This document shows positions 30,830 to 43,172 of a stretch of DNA of 64,000 nt, piece after piece. The DNA is taken from contig CM054115.1 in the NCBI GenBank assembly GCA_028673005.1, positions 197,230,370-197,294,369 of the forward strand. The letters run 5' to 3'. A program made the translations under genes and the position numbers. Numbering within the stretch: position 1 is the stretch's first letter; the number at the start of each line of letters is the position of its first letter. Origin of the DNA: Tanypteryx hageni (taxonomy: Eukaryota > Arthropoda > Insecta > Odonata > Petaluridae). The notes beneath the pieces were generated by a model, which saw only the letters and a list, made by a program, of their open reading frames with translations, was not told the origin of the DNA and searched no databases.

Positions 30830-32690
30830 CGGCCTAGCTGCCAGCTTTGCTATAAGTCTGTCAGGTATTGATGATTTGTGGTCAAGGTGTGGGGACAGGT
30901 TTAAGAAATCGACAGCTTATTCACGCATGTCTATGCCGCTTGGGCAGGGGGGCAAACTCCTGACCCATGGAGGCCACTGGGTGCTTGAAGCGGTCCCAGG
31001 GCATCACACTCGCCTGAGAGAGCTTGATGATCAGGTCATTAGGTGAGCTGACCGTCTTCTTGAAAAACGCCCTGGCCTCCTTTTCTAGGACGCGTTCAAG
31101 CGGCTCGACGGCTGTGGTTGTATGGAGTTCCGCAACTCGCATGTAGTTTCGTCAGGTGATCCTTAGCATCGTCCGTAGTGCGTTGTTCTGCACTACGGCG
31201 ATCTTCTTAATGTGCGTTTCGCCGCTCCCGACCAGATGGGTGAGGCGTATGTCAGGATTTGCAGTACACAGGCCCTGTATAATCTGACCTTGATCTCCAG
31301 GGTCACCTCCCTGGAACCACGAATAGGGTGGAGTCTGCGTACTGCGCCGGTTCCGACCCCTCTGAGGCCGGAGACGTGTTGGCGCCAGGTCAGTTCTCTG
31401 TCCAAGGTAACCCCGAGGTATTTAGCCTTGGAAGACCATGGGATGGCTTGCCATTTCCGGGTGAGCGTGGCTACCGGCTGGCGTCTGGGCAGTTCCCGAA
31501 ACATGACGGCGACAGTTTTACTGGCGTTCACTGCAATGCGACACTTGCAGTGCCAGGTGTAGACTCTGTCCAGGGCCCTCTGCTGATAGATCACCGCCTG
31601 CTTCTCGCTAGCGGACTTTGCGAGGACGGTCGCATCGCCGGAGTAGAGGCCGAAGATGACGTGGTGACCGTGCTCCCTGGAGAAGTCGTGGGTAAAGATG
31701 TTAAACAGTATTGGGCCTAGGACCAATCCCTTGGGAACACCCGCTCCAATCGAGTGAATCCCAGATCGCTTCCCTGCCCAGCACACCCAGAATTTTCTGT
31801 TCTACAGGTAGGAGCGCAGGAGTCGGATGAGGGGTGGTGGCAAGCAAACCCAATTCATCTTGGCAAGTAGCGCCGCATGCCAGACTCTGTCGAACGCCTT
31901 GCTGATGTCCAAGAGAACTGCCGCCGTCCGTTTCCGGAGTTTGAAGCCGTCGGTGATGAAGTGAACGACCCTAGAAAGCTGATGTGTGGTAGACTGTTGC
32001 TGATGGAAGCCGAACTGCTCTCCAGGGATGACATTGTTGGCAGCCAAGTACCTCTGCAGGGTTGGAATAACAAGTCGTTCAAACATCTTCCCGAAGTTGT
32101 TGAAGAGTGAAATCGGGGGGTAATTTTCAGCGACCTTGTTGGCCTTAGAGATGCCAATGATCTTCGCCCTTTTCCTCTCGTCCGGGAAGTGCCCGATTTT
32201 CAGGGCCTCGAGGTACTCAACAGCAGCAATGGGCAGCTGCTTGATAACAAATCCGCTGATGTCGCCATCGCCTGGAGAGCGACGAGAGGATAGTTTCCTC
32301 ATCACGGCAACGATCTCTCTAGTGACGATCCGAGGAAAGGTCTCCTGACCTGACTTGGTGCCCCTGGTAAGGATATCAGCCATGGCAGATTCCAGAGCTC
32401 TTTTGGAGTCGACCGAGTCAGTAGTGAAGGGGTTCGGCTGGAAGGTGCTGCAGAGATGCCTTGAAAAATCTTCCGCCTTTTATCTGGGGGAGCAGGCAAA
32501 TCCCACCGTGGTTTTGAGAGTGAGATCCGACGGTAGGGATCTGCTTTTATATCCACTCGGGCCTTCCTGGTTAACCGTTGTCCGTAGTTTCCTGGCTCGG
32601 TCGAGTTGCCATCTTTTTCTCTTAGGTCGTTCCTCCAACTTTTTTATCTTGACTTTGTAATAGGGAAATGCAGAGTGTAACATGAAGTGA
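30830..32690 (-). pseudogene. Jockey-like LINE reverse transcriptase remnant
   Basis: Minus-strand RT of a Jockey-type LINE. From the right, a Lys/Arg-rich linker (KIKKLEERPKRKRWQLD) is followed by SSRRSPGDGDISG, PISLFNNFGKMFERLV, FGFHQQQSTTHQLSRV and LDISKAFDRVWH. After a stop near 31,803 come GAGVPKGLVLGPILFNIFT, a degraded catalytic box FGLYSGDATVLA, and AKYLGVTLDRELTW. The C-terminal PLERVLEKEARAFF lies in another frame at about 31,140. The YADD box has become YSGD, so the polymerase site is lost in addition to the stop and frameshift. No endonuclease or ORF1 is present; the element is 5'-truncated. LINE C starts (3' end first) only about 55 bp away. Confidence 0.8.
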
Positions 32691-32771
32691 ATCAGAGCCG
32701 CGCCGTCCTATGTGTGTACGAGGTTCATCGCACCCGGACGGCAACACATCTACATCTACATCTACAGTTTA

Positions 32772-32804
32772 CCCTGCAAGCCACCGCAAGGGTGTGTGGC
32801 AGGG
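32772..32804 (-). terminator. 3' UTR palindrome of LINE C
   Basis: CCCTGC and GCAGGG at the two ends of exactly 33 nt, with CACC and GGTG inside, followed by the hexamer tail at 32,746-32,766. The loop sequence differs from A and B while the pairing is kept. Confidence 0.7.
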
Positions 32805-32865
32805 GGTGTATTAACACCAAGGGGAAAACTCCAAAATTAGGCCTTGGTTTACCCCCTACGCGAGG

Positions 32866-35811
32866 TTACTTTTGATCGCAAGTTTTATTCTGCTCAGCTA
32901 TCGTTCTAGGGAAAAATGAGCCTTTGTATCTCTCTATCCTACAGGCTATCTCTCTTATTTTACGAGGATGGTCCATTCTACCGATATAGGTGGGAGTTCT
33001 TATTATTTCTTTGACGTCGCTGGAGAAAGTACTCGTTCTAAATCTTTCAAGAAGTTTTAACCTAGCACGTGATCGACGCTCAGCTAGTGATTCCCATCCT
33101 AAGTCCTGTATCAAGCCTGTAACGCTTATATTTCTATCATAACAATTTTTGACGAATATAGCAGCTTTTCGCTGCACTTTCTCTAACTCGGCGATTAATC
33201 ATTTCTCGTACGGATCCCATATGCTCGACGCATACTCTAGCAGCGGTCTAACTAAAGAAAAGTAACATGTCTCTTTGACTTTTTCTTCGCTTTTACCTAC
33301 TATCCGTTTGATGAATCCTAGTTTCTGCTTAGCTTTCCCGGATATATTTCGTATGTGTGTGTCCCACGAGAGGTTACTTGTTAAAGTGACACCTAAGTAT
33401 TTGACGGATTCAGCTAATTTTAGATGTACGCCTTCTATACTGTAATTCATCGCCTCAATTTCTTTGTTTCTCCAGAATCTCATGACGGAACACTTACCTA
33501 AGTTCACCTCTAATTGCCACTCTTTAAACCACTCGAGAATTGCGTGAAGATCGTTAGAAAGTAATGCTTGATCAGCAGGACTGTTAATCTCTCTGTAAAC
33601 TACCGTATCATCCGCGAATAACTTGATTTTACTTGTAATAACATTATCTAAGTCATTTATGTATATAAGGAATAATAGTGGACCGATGACACTTCCCTGT
33701 GGAACGCCGCAGGACACGCTGACCGAATCTGATTTAAATCCATCTATGACTAGCATTTGTTCCCGATCATTGAGAAAGTCCCTGATCCACTCGATTATCT
33801 TTCGATTTATTCCACAGGCTTGTAATTTTTTCAATAACTTAATATGAGGGACTTTATCGAATGCCTTCCTGAAGTCAAGAAAAACCGCGTCTAGCTGGGT
33901 CTTTCGATCACCGGATCGTAGTATATCATGTGCAAACAGAGCGAGCTGTGATTCACAAGATCTTGCCTTCCTAAAACCGTGCTGATATTTACTGAGCAAG
34001 TCCTGGCTATCTAAGAAGTCCATCACAGAACTAACGATGATGTGCTCTAGAATCTTGCAAGATATTGAGGCTAGCGAAATCGGCCTGTAGTTTTCTCGGT
34101 CGTCTTTTTTCCCGCCTTTATGTAGCGGAGTTATAAACGCTAATTTCCACTCCTTAGGTATAACGCCATGACTAAGTGACTTACTGAAAACTGTTTCGAG
34201 ATAAGGTGCTATTTCTAACGCTAATTCCTTTAATACTCTAGCTGGTATCTCTTCCGGTCCCGGGGATTTATTTGCATTTATGATTTTGAGCTGTTCTGCT
34301 ATACCTTTCGCTGATATAAGTATATCGTTCATCTTCTCTTCGCTTGGTTCGGGTGGATCGACCTTCCTTTTCTCCACTTCGGTCGTAAATACGCTTTGAA
34401 AAAATGAGTTTAACAAGTTTCCTTTATCAATGCTATCGTAAACTACCTCTCCTTTGTCGTTTCTTAATGGTGCTACGGTTGGGCGTCGATCTTGAACTTC
34501 TCTAACATAAGACCAAAAGATTTTGGGATTTTCGTTTAGATGTTCACAGAGAATCTTTTTCTTAAAGTTCATTAATGCCTTGCGCATAATCTTTTTAGTC
34601 CAAGTCCGACAATTTCTGTACTTGTTTGAAATTGTATTTATTACCTCCTGTGACATATTATTTTTGGCGCATTTAAGTTTTGAGTGAAGCTTTCTTTGTC
34701 TCCTGAGAGCACATCTAACCTGCCGATTATACCACCTAGGTTCTCCATTATCGGTAATATATTTACTTGGTATGTACGTATTTATACCTGTTCTAATTAC
34801 TGATATGAAAGCTTTCCAAGTTTCCTCAACGTTCTTCGTGCTTGCTAATTTTCTGAAAGTTGCGTAATCTTTAATAAGTTTCTCTTTAAAGTCCGCAAAG
34901 TTAGCATTTTTAAATATGTACACTTTTCGCTTAGGCTTGCGATACTTTACGAATGCTATGTTCAAGATAACTCGGACTACTCGGTGATCGCTGATTCTTT
35001 CTTCAATAACTACTTCAGAAACACGTTCAGGGATATTAAGTGCTATTAAGTCTAATATATTGTCCTCTCTCGTGGGTTCTCTGACTACCTGAATAAGGGA
35101 ATGTTTATTGAAGATGTCTATTGGTGCTTCGCATGACTTACGATTTCTACCGGGTGGTATGAAGCTGCAACTGCGCCAATTTATCGAGGGTAGATTAAAG
35201 TCTCCCCCTACTATAGTAAAACTTATGCTATTTTTCATCTGTATTGAGTTGATTTGGGCCTCTAGCTCATAAATTTCTTCTGCGTCTGCACCTGGCGGCC
35301 TATAGCATGCACATACATGGATGTTTCCTAAACCTCCCCTGCTGATTGTACACCAAATGCTTTCTATTCTGTTTTCCGTAAACTCAATTGGCGAACTGAT
35401 AAGCGTGTCCTTCACCGCTATAAAAACTCCACCTCCGTTCCTATTTACCCTATCTCGTCTGTGAATATTATATCTTAAGGGGAAAATTTCTCGGTCGTGT
35501 ATATCCGAAGTTAGCCAGCTCTCTGTGCCTATCACTATATCTGCCTCAGTTTCCTCTAATCAATTCTGAAATTCTGCTGTCTTATTCCTGATACTACGGC
35601 AGTTTATATTTAAAATTGTTAATGAGTCGCTTTCGGGCCGCTTCTGAATTTTTTTCTGTGTTATGGATGGTGCGACTTCTAAGAGAGGCGTTATCATTAC
35701 TATTGTTAGCGCAGAGTTTATTGAGTCCCAACGTCGACCTAGGTATTGACCTACTATCGCAGTTATTTGATGACCCCGAGATTGACCTACGCACTGGCCT
35801 ACTCCCTAATC
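32866..35811 (-). pseudogene. CR1-like ORF2 (endonuclease-RT), copy C
   Basis: The frame entered by -1 slippage at the end of ORF1 is open from 35,812 through SISGSSNNCDSRSIPRS, with no ATG. It is lost by a one-base frameshift near 35,630, before NINCRSIRNKTAEF. A TGA follows at about 35,560. A long clean stretch (35,535-33,199) covers the endonuclease (IGTESWLTSD, GGDFNLPSINW, RISDHRVV) and RT (LDFRKAFDKVPH, CGVPQGSVIGPLLF, LFADDTVVY). A second TGA at about 33,197 separates the last 100 codons (KVQRKAAIFV ... RTIAEQNKT). The catalytic residues are conserved; the defects look few and recent. Confidence 0.85.
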
Positions 35812-36834
35812 TAAAAAAGCTCTACAATGCTCGTAGATTCTACCACCTACCTTCTGGGCTGCCACGGCAGTATAGTGAACTCCCGATCGGTTCAGGGGCA
35901 CCCTACACGATTCGAGAACCGGCCCGAGTTCCACGAAATCTACTCCCATGTTCTCGCAAAACTTCCAGAGTCTCCGATTCAAGCCGATCACTCGGCTCCA
36001 AACCGTCGAACCCCGGTCGGTCCGCTGGACCATGCTGCATACGGTCAGGCTCATGTCGATACCCATGACCCGTCGGAGTCGGTGAACCTCAGAGCACAGA
36101 TCCCCGAAGGAATCCAATATCTCCTCAGAACCCCGATCCTCAGCGTCATTGGTGCCTACATGCGCCACTATCCGCAGCTTGAAGCATCCCGTGCCACTTA
36201 CCGCCGCCCGAACCGCCTTCGTCACCTGTGGCACTGTTCCGCCTGGAATACACCAGGAGAACACCCGCTCATCTCCCTCCCGGCGGGCCCTTTCCCTCAA
36301 CGTTGCCACTAAACGCCGGACGTTCGAGCTACCTATCACTAAGATTCCCCCCCTCCCAACCCGACCTCCCCTAGGTGCGGCATCCCTCGAATCGGGGGGA
36401 GCGGATGCGGCCACAGAATTCGTCGTACCATCCTCCGATAGCGCTTCGAATCTGTTTCTGACGGGGATAGAGTCAGCTTCCGCCTTCCCGTCTCCCCGCC
36501 ATGGCCGCCCTACTCTCCCGCGACCTTTGGTAGCCACCTTCCACCCGTCGGGCTCGGAAGATGAAGCCACCCTTTCCGGGTTAGTGTCGGCTACGGCTCT
36601 CTCTTCGACGACCCAGCCAGCCTTCGCTCTCGAGCTAGCTCGAGGTACCACCTTGGTACGGCAAGGCGACTCGGAGGTCCCCGCATCTTCACCCCCCTTC
36701 GGAGCAGCATCCAACTCCCTAACCTTAGAGAGGAGCTCCGCCACAATCCTCTCGAGTTCTGTGATGCGTGCTTGGAGCAGCTCACATTCAACAGAGCTTT
36801 TGAAAAGAGCAACAGAAGACCTATGGGAAGCCAT
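35806..36834 (-). CDS. CR1-like ORF1: coiled coil plus SGNH-esterase-like protein
   Basis: 342-residue intact ORF1 on the minus strand (start MASHRSSVAL). The coiled coil ARITELERIVAELLSKVREL is followed by a variable acidic/Ser-rich linker. The SGNH-like domain has LVIGSSNVRRL, IPGGTVPQVT, VAHVGTNDAED and RSGVHYTAVA. This is the same domain order and length as A and B although the sequences are well diverged, which argues for selection on the protein. The Asp of the last block is Ser, as in the other two. The gene is GC-rich relative to ORF2. Confidence 0.87.
   Translation of the reverse strand: MASHRSSVALFKSSVECELLQARITELERIVAELLSKVRELDAAPKGGEDAGTSESPCRTKVVPRASSRAKAGWVVEERAVADTNPERVASSSEPDGWKVATKGRGRVGRPWRGDGKAEADSIPVRNRFEALSEDGTTNSVAASAPPDSRDAAPRGGRVGRGGILVIGSSNVRRLVATLRERARREGDERVFSWCIPGGTVPQVTKAVRAAVSGTGCFKLRIVAHVGTNDAEDRGSEEILDSFGDLCSEVHRLRRVMGIDMSLTVCSMVQRTDRGSTVWSRVIGLNRRLWKFCENMGVDFVELGPVLESCRVPLNRSGVHYTAVAAQKVGGRIYEHCRAFLD
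35812..35818 (-). promoter_or_regulatory. candidate -1 ribosomal frameshift heptamer T TTT TTA (copy C)
   Basis: ORF1 codons GCT TTT TTA GAT TAG give a correctly phased slippery heptamer. After slippage the frame reads AGA TTA GGG AGT AGG and continues into ORF2. Position and phase are identical to A and B. Confidence 0.65.
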
Positions 36835-37949
36835 ACCTAACTAAGTTAATTGAATTTACCTAATGTGCGTACTTGAGGACTAAAAAGGAAATAGAAGCGC
36901 TAGGATTGGAAGTTACTCTTTATATATTAAAAAAGTTACTCTTTATATATATGAAAAAAAAAGTTACTCTTTATATAAAAAAAGCAAATCGGGTCGTTCT
37001 ATGGTGCGAAAGTGGAATAGGTTACTTGGTCTGAGGCAAGATAAACGTTGACTTTTAGTAAACAAAGAAGGGAAAGAATTCGGCGATAAGAGTCCTAAGC
37101 TCGGCTAGCCACGCAGTAGGGGTCTTACTTGACGGAAGACAAAAAACTTATGGTTTTTCAACGTGCACGCTATGAGTCAAGGTCAACTAGGCTAAAAGGA
37201 AGTGAAAGGAGAGTGCTGAAACTACACAAATAGTAGACCTTTGCTTTGAATTAACACTAAAATTTACATCTACGAGAAGAAGAATATATTATATACTAAG
37301 ATTAATCACAATAACTTTTTCTAAAAGTAGGCGTTAGTAATGGTTAAGCACATATACACTAACAAACGTGGTATTACACAGTATATAGTAAAGACGGTTT
37401 ATAAAATTAAGAAGGAAATGAAACAAGTAAAAAAAATATATTTTTATATCACGAAAGGTAGTAAACAGGAGTATACTAGATATACGGCGAAGGTTGTAAA
37501 TAAATTAATAAATAATAATAATAATAAATTTGCCTTCAATAAGCTTAGTTATTTAAGAATTTACTTTTGATATGAAAGTATCGATTTCAATTTGGCAATG
37601 AGAGATATAATAAGGAAGTAGACTAAGAATAAAGTAAAATACGTTAAAAATAAACTAAATAGGGAGCACTTAGAGCTAAGGAGGTTGCACTATTGGGAAA
37701 TTCACTGCTAAGGATGCAAACTTAAATGATAAAGGTAGACTATGGAAATTTACGTAAAGTTTGTAATTAAAATGAAGTAATAATAATCTAAGAACACAAT
37801 AATATTAGAATAATACAATAACTATAAATAACTAAGGGTACTTATCGCTACAGCTACTCTTAAAAACTAATGGTCAGCCAAAGGCAGCTATACTACGGGA
37901 TACAGCAGGTAGGAGCGAAGCAGCGGGAGAAAAGTGAAAGCACGTCTGC
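36835..37949 (-). promoter_or_regulatory. 5' UTR of LINE C, with tandem 'aagttactctttatat'
   Basis: AT-rich leader of about 1.1 kb. Three copies of aagttactctttatat lie at 36,910, 36,933 and 36,961, separated by A-rich spacers. The distal part carries the family GTAGCTGTAG block near 37,850. No ORF beyond low-complexity frames. Confidence 0.5.
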
Positions 37950-38499
37950 TCTCGTCGGAGTCCAGCCACTAACTGCATATGAGGGGCGGCACTTACAGAC
38001 GTGCAATAACATTCCTTATTTTTTTTTTTCCATTTGAACGCATATACTTTATTGATACTTGTTATTTAAAAATCATTTTTCATTTTTACTTATTAACCAG
38101 ATTATTTTCTTTGCATACATCCAAAAAGAATTAAATGGTCCGAGGGCGGCAACAGTTTGTAGGCAAGCTCGTCTTTCGGAGGAAGAGCAGTTTTTAGACC
38201 GCCTCAGACACTCTTCCAGAGGTATAGAACAGTTTGGCGTGACCGATTCGGCGCCGGGACAATTTTACGACGGGACAATCCGACGACGGAACAATTCGGC
38301 CACGGGTCAATTCGCCGAACTGTCCCATTCCGCCCGTTTAGAGGGAGCGTAAAATTTTTAAGGGCGTCCAGAATCAGGGATGCTTATAAGTTTGAGGACG
38401 GTTAATCGATTTTTAGTTTGCTTTAATACATCATAGGTAAACTGCTTACATTATATCTTGGTTAATTTTAAAACTTTCTTCTATGGAAGTGTTTCACAC
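37950..38499. repeat. short tandem 'cgacgggacaat' repeats at 38,248-38,325
   Basis: Degenerate units of about 16 bp: cggcgccgggacaatttt, acgacgggacaatccg, acgacggaacaattcgg, ccacgggtcaattcg. The G+C content is well above the surrounding DNA. The rest of the stretch shows nothing. Confidence 0.6.
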
Positions 38500-38740
38500 A
38501 TGCAAAATAAAGGACGCTGAAAAACCAAGAAGCAAGCCATATAGACTACCTCCCTCCAAGACAAACATCGGAGCGTCATTTCGCAAAACTCGTCCTCTGA
38601 AAACCCCTTTCGGAGTCGCTTATCAAAAATAACACCCATTTCATCAATGAAGTTTAAAACTTAACTCAGAGGAACACTGAAATTCTAGTTTCTTTCGATG
38701 ATGTGTCCCTTTACATAGAGCTGAAGCTCGTTACCAAATA
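38500..38740 (+). pseudogene. Penelope-like reverse transcriptase remnant
   Basis: In one frame, with one stop, the plus strand encodes IKNNTHFINEV and then LVSFDDVSLYIE. These match the pattern of Penelope-like RTs (K-N-S-x-x-F-I ... V-S-F-D-V-V-S-L-Y/F-T-x-V). Preceding codons give RKTRPLKTPFGVAYQK. Only about 80 codons remain and the catalytic YADD-like box is missing. Confidence 0.5.
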
Positions 38741-40099
38741 TTATAATGTCGTTACTTTATCTGCATACAATTTTTATTTCAAGAAGCTTTCCTCTCTTAG
38801 ATATAATAAATTTTAGCAAACGTGACTTTATCACTAATGGAACATATATAAATATAATTCTGGTGTATCTGTATATCTGCCTTTATTCGCTCTTTTTGGG
38901 CGCTTTTATATGTAATAAAAAGATTAAATTTTAGATGATGTTAGATCGTAGGCTAAACCGGCAGGAAAAGTCGAAAACTCCTGAAATTTGCATTTGGGAA
39001 ACTATTTTTAAACTCAACGATTCCATTTTATTCCCTATTAGGAGGCAATAGAATTAAATGTTTCACAAAATTGCATTTTAAAATTGCTTTAAATTAAGTT
39101 ACGAACTTGAAATTTAGAGTAATGTATATCTAAAAATTTGTTCTTCATTATTTTTTAAGACAAAACAAAAGATACCAAATTTTAGAATTTGATTATAATC
39201 CAATCGAAATAACCGTGAAAACGCATCCGATGCTTTAAAATATAAATAAATCGGCACTTTTGAGATGATATTGATCTTTAAGTATGCATTTGGGTCTTTT
39301 AAGCCTATATAGTTATTATGCTGACATTTACCGCGACGTAAAGTAGATGATGATGTCAAAAAGTAATTCTTCTTTCACATTCAAATAATGCAAATAATAA
39401 TTATATGAAATTTTGAAAGAGATGTGAACAATAAAAACATAATAACGATTGGCAGTTAATACGAAATATTTATAACTAAGCATTAATAATAATTTCGTAA
39501 CTAATCTGGGTTGGGCACCGTAGGCGCGAAGACCATAGTTTATTATAGCCTTCATTATATTAATAACACCTTGTAATCTAAAAATCGAAAAAAATTGGGC
39601 TTATAGAGAAAGGCGGCATAAACTGTTTGCACCCGGGTAGAAAATATTCCCGGCGCGGCTCTGAAGTGAATCATAGTAAATTAGAGTTAGAACACAATGT
39701 CTTAGCCCGGCTAGGAGAATGAGGCGATGCGAGAGGAGGCAAAATCGGCGTAATGTGCTAGTACGGCAAAGTATTGTATATTTCTTCACTAGAATAAAAG
39801 TAACAATTAATGATATTTGTAAAAAGATGAAAGCTTGAACACTTATCTTTGTAATACTGAAAGGGGCATAGCATTATCTGCTTTTGTTTGCAAGATAAAT
39901 GAGTCTTTAAGCGAAATCAATGGACTAGTTGAATTTTGATTTTAAATAAAAGAATGCAGCTACTCTATACCAGGATTAAAGAACAATAATTTCCTTCTAG
40001 TTGCCCGTGGTGCCCAAAGTTTATGCGTTATAATCATAAGAACGGTATTATCTTCTACATACCTATATAAAATCATCCGATTCCTGATTCCTGGGTTCC
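38741..40099. other. no recognised feature
   Basis: AT-rich DNA; short frames lack motifs. Confidence 0.4.
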
Positions 40100-41915
40100 T
40101 GATTCCTGCAATATACATAAAACGCAAATAACTCTATCACATGTGCAGATATAAACTTGATATTAGACAGAGATAACCTACTTTATTATAAAATTGCTAT
40201 GACGAAGGAAAATCTACCAAAACATCCAAGGTTCGACTCCAGGAGATGATTTCTTTTCCCCATAATGTAACACATAAAAATCGAGTTTTACACGTGCAGG
40301 CTTTTATTATTTTTCAGATTAACATTAGAAAGAACTGACTCACGACCTTTATTTAAGTTTAGATCATTTAAGGACAAACTAAAAGGTTTCCTATTCTGTC
40401 AATCGGTTTTTCTCCTACAGTTCTAAATCCTTCATGTTAAACGTTTAATTCACATATTTTTGAAAATCTTGCCATTTTAACGGGATGTTGCCATGCCTAC
40501 CAAGTACATTGTTAAACCTCGAAATCATATTTTTATTCCAATCCTTATGGGTTTAAGCGTGCTTTGAAGGCTTTTAATACGAGAAGAAGAGTAAGAGAGG
40601 GAAGAGGGAGAGGGAAAAGATTTTCATAGTTCGTTACTTACGAGAAGGAATACCTAAAGAGCTGTAATACTCTATGTTATCCGTTCGTTGATCTGAGTGT
40701 AAAGTTATGAATCCGCGAATAACTCGATCAGGGATGTACATAGAAAATTGAAATTTGGCATAAATTTATATAATGAGCTAATCAGAATTTTTTTATATAG
40801 AGTTGACATGGCAATTAAAGAAATAAATTTCCATTTATAGCTCTATTTGAGGTTATATTGAACTTCCTTCGAATAAAATTAATAAATATTTATTTAATGA
40901 AACAATATTTTATGTGAACTGAAAATTAAAAAATATATAATTCACATTATAGTATGTTCCAGAGAGTTTAATTCTATTCTTGGCTTCATATCCATCTATA
41001 CGCATTTATATAATAATAGGAATGTTTATATTCGTGAATTAATGTTTTTGTCTGCTTTTCATAGAAAGCAAAGTTAGACTCTTAAATTTATTTTTATAAG
41101 TAACTCAATCCTTGCTTTGGTAAAATAATCAATTTTATAGCTGCCGAGACTCCGGATTTATCATCTCAATTGATTTCTTAACAAATGATGAACAATAATA
41201 GAAACGTATTATTTACCGTTCTGGGATCTAAAAAGGTTTACAGTAATAACGAAATAATAATCTTCTCTGCTTCTTCTCTTCATAAATATTTTTTTAATTT
41301 GTTTGTTTATGCAGAAAATATTCCTAATTACCGATCGCCTACAAAAGTTTTCAAGATGTAAAAGTTTGATTTCAGGCCGACTTCTTTCGTTTCCGAAATT
41401 CTATATCTAGATTAAAATTCATAATATTGGTTTAAATTGTTATTTTTAATACTCTACGTTACTTTTATAGATTCATTTTAAGAAAATAATTCAAATAAAT
41501 TTAAAAAAAGGTTTTAAAACATGCATATTGTCGAAATGACCACGGAAATCATTTTCAGATACTACCGACGGATTTAAATATAAGAGAACAGCCACAGCAA
41601 GAGCATCAAAGTCTTCTGAACAAAGACAAATTCGGCTTCGATCACAACGACTTAGACAGGGGCAGTACTTTAAAGTTGAAGGCGTTTAATTGTCAAACGA
41701 CTGCTTTGCTCATTGACAATTATATATAGCTACGTCTAGAGGATGCGAGAAAAAATTACTTATTTGAGAAAAAATTAGAAGAAAAGAAATATTGTAAACC
41801 AACAAGAATTACAATAAAAATTAACATGGTTTAAATATATCATTTATTCTCAAATTTTCTTCAAATAATTTTGTCTTGATTTAAAAATCCGAGCAGCGTC
41901 GGGTATATTTGCTAA
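40100..41915 (+). mobile_element. Helitron-like non-autonomous sequence (approximate limits)
   Basis: 40,270-40,640 resembles 60,900-60,995 plus 62,555-62,770: both contain cgtgcaggcttttat-like text, a 'gccttgccgaccgtgt'-like block and a purine-rich gaagaagagtaagagaggg end. The right limit ccgagcagcgtcgggtatatttgCTAA|T (41,889-41,915) has the hairpin (CCGA/TCGG) and CTRR end typical of Helitrons. No Rep/helicase ORF is present. The left limit is uncertain, and more than one element may be included. Confidence 0.4.
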
Positions 41916-43172
41916 TATATTAAAAAAAAGCTCGTTGACAATTGATCACATATGGCTGCCTGTGGTGATCATACTTTACGCACTACAATCCTCTCCATCG
42001 GCATGGATAACTAAAACGTGAGCACGAGGTAACTCCATTTTTCGAAGTTCGACGGTATAAAGGCTAACCAAAGCACGACCAAAGATTTCTGGCAAATTAT
42101 ATATCTGAAGATTTGGCAGAAAAAATGGATAGTCGTTTTAGTTATGAGCGTTTTCTTACTCTCCCATTTAATCCTATATAAAGCTTTATACACACAGACA
42201 TAGCTTTTTTAATATAATAGAGAGAAAATTTGTATGTGACTGCAGAGAGACGGTTTGTGGCAATGAACGATCACTTTAGAGATATATAAGAGAATTTGAA
42301 ATAGGAAACCATATGTTCTTGGTATTCGAGACGTTTACCATATCAATTCCTCTGGAGGATAAATCAACTACTTCGGGTAGGAATAGTCAGTTCATCCCTT
42401 ACGCCCAAATAACTAATGCCGAAGAACGTTTACCATTCGAACACTTTTAGCGTAATTGACTAGAACGAAATCTCTCATTCCCAATGGATTCATTTTTCAC
42501 AATGAGAAGGATAAAGATATTTTGGGTTTAAAAATAGATGTGAAAGCTGTAAGTAATTCACTCAATCTGCCGGGAAAATGGCCTATGAGAGAAGTATACA
42601 GAGAATTTCGTATGAATTTAGTAACTCGCCTTACGCAAAAACGAAAGGTTGTGGTATGACTGAGAACTGATCAAAGAAACACAACAACGACGTTTTACTG
42701 ACGCAGAGAAAAACCGGATTTAAAAAGAGAAAAAAAGTGAAACAGAAGTGACGGTCGAACAGTATTCAGAAAATAGACAAAATAGAATGGATGTATGGAA
42801 AAGCGACAAGAGAATGGAAAGCCATGATACTCATCTAGAATACTGAAAAAAGACTACATAAATCTATTTTATGTTGTAGCATGATGTCGAAAAAATTATA
42901 ATTGTAACTAGTGTAATTTTCAGTCAAAAATGGCGGGCATGCATGAAGCATTAAATTTAAAATAATGAAATATGTAAAGTTTTTACTCGACGCAAGCGAA
43001 AGACGAAAGACAAAATTTAATCTAACATAGTGCAGTCCTTGAATGATTCCCTCTCCCTCGCCCCTCCTCTCTTTCTTTCTTTCTTCCCCCACTCTTCAGC
43101 TCTATCCTATCCGCTACTTGGGCAATATGTATGCATGTGTGTATGTACGTATATATACATACATATATTATC
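41916..43172. other. no recognised gene
   Basis: A 67-codon open frame at 42,456-42,659 resembles nothing known. 43,060-43,085 is a (TTTC)n run. 43,140-43,170 is TA-rich and marks the 5' boundary of RTE copy E. Confidence 0.4.

Larger units (their letters stand above)
32746..37949 (-). mobile_element. CR1-like LINE, copy C, nearly full length, minus strand
   Basis: Read on the minus strand the element starts near 37,949 (cagacgtgctttcact, like cggacgtgcctttcact of B). The leader is about 1.1 kb, twice that of A and B. ORF1 (36,834-35,806), ORF2 (35,811-32,866) and a 3' UTR ending in (GTAGAT)n at 32,746 follow. Protein sequences differ clearly from A and B, so this is a separate subfamily. 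ORF1 is intact; ORF2 has one frameshift and two stops. Confidence 0.85.

Noticed and set aside
36149..36844. Antisense open frames opposite ORF1 of C (231 codons), also 6,453-6,860 and 11,428-11,946 opposite A and B
   Set aside because: The same antisense frame is open in all three, but this is expected from GC-rich sense codons of a conserved protein; no known motif and no start context.
42456..42659. 67-codon open frame
   Set aside because: No motif, and surrounding DNA shows no gene structure.
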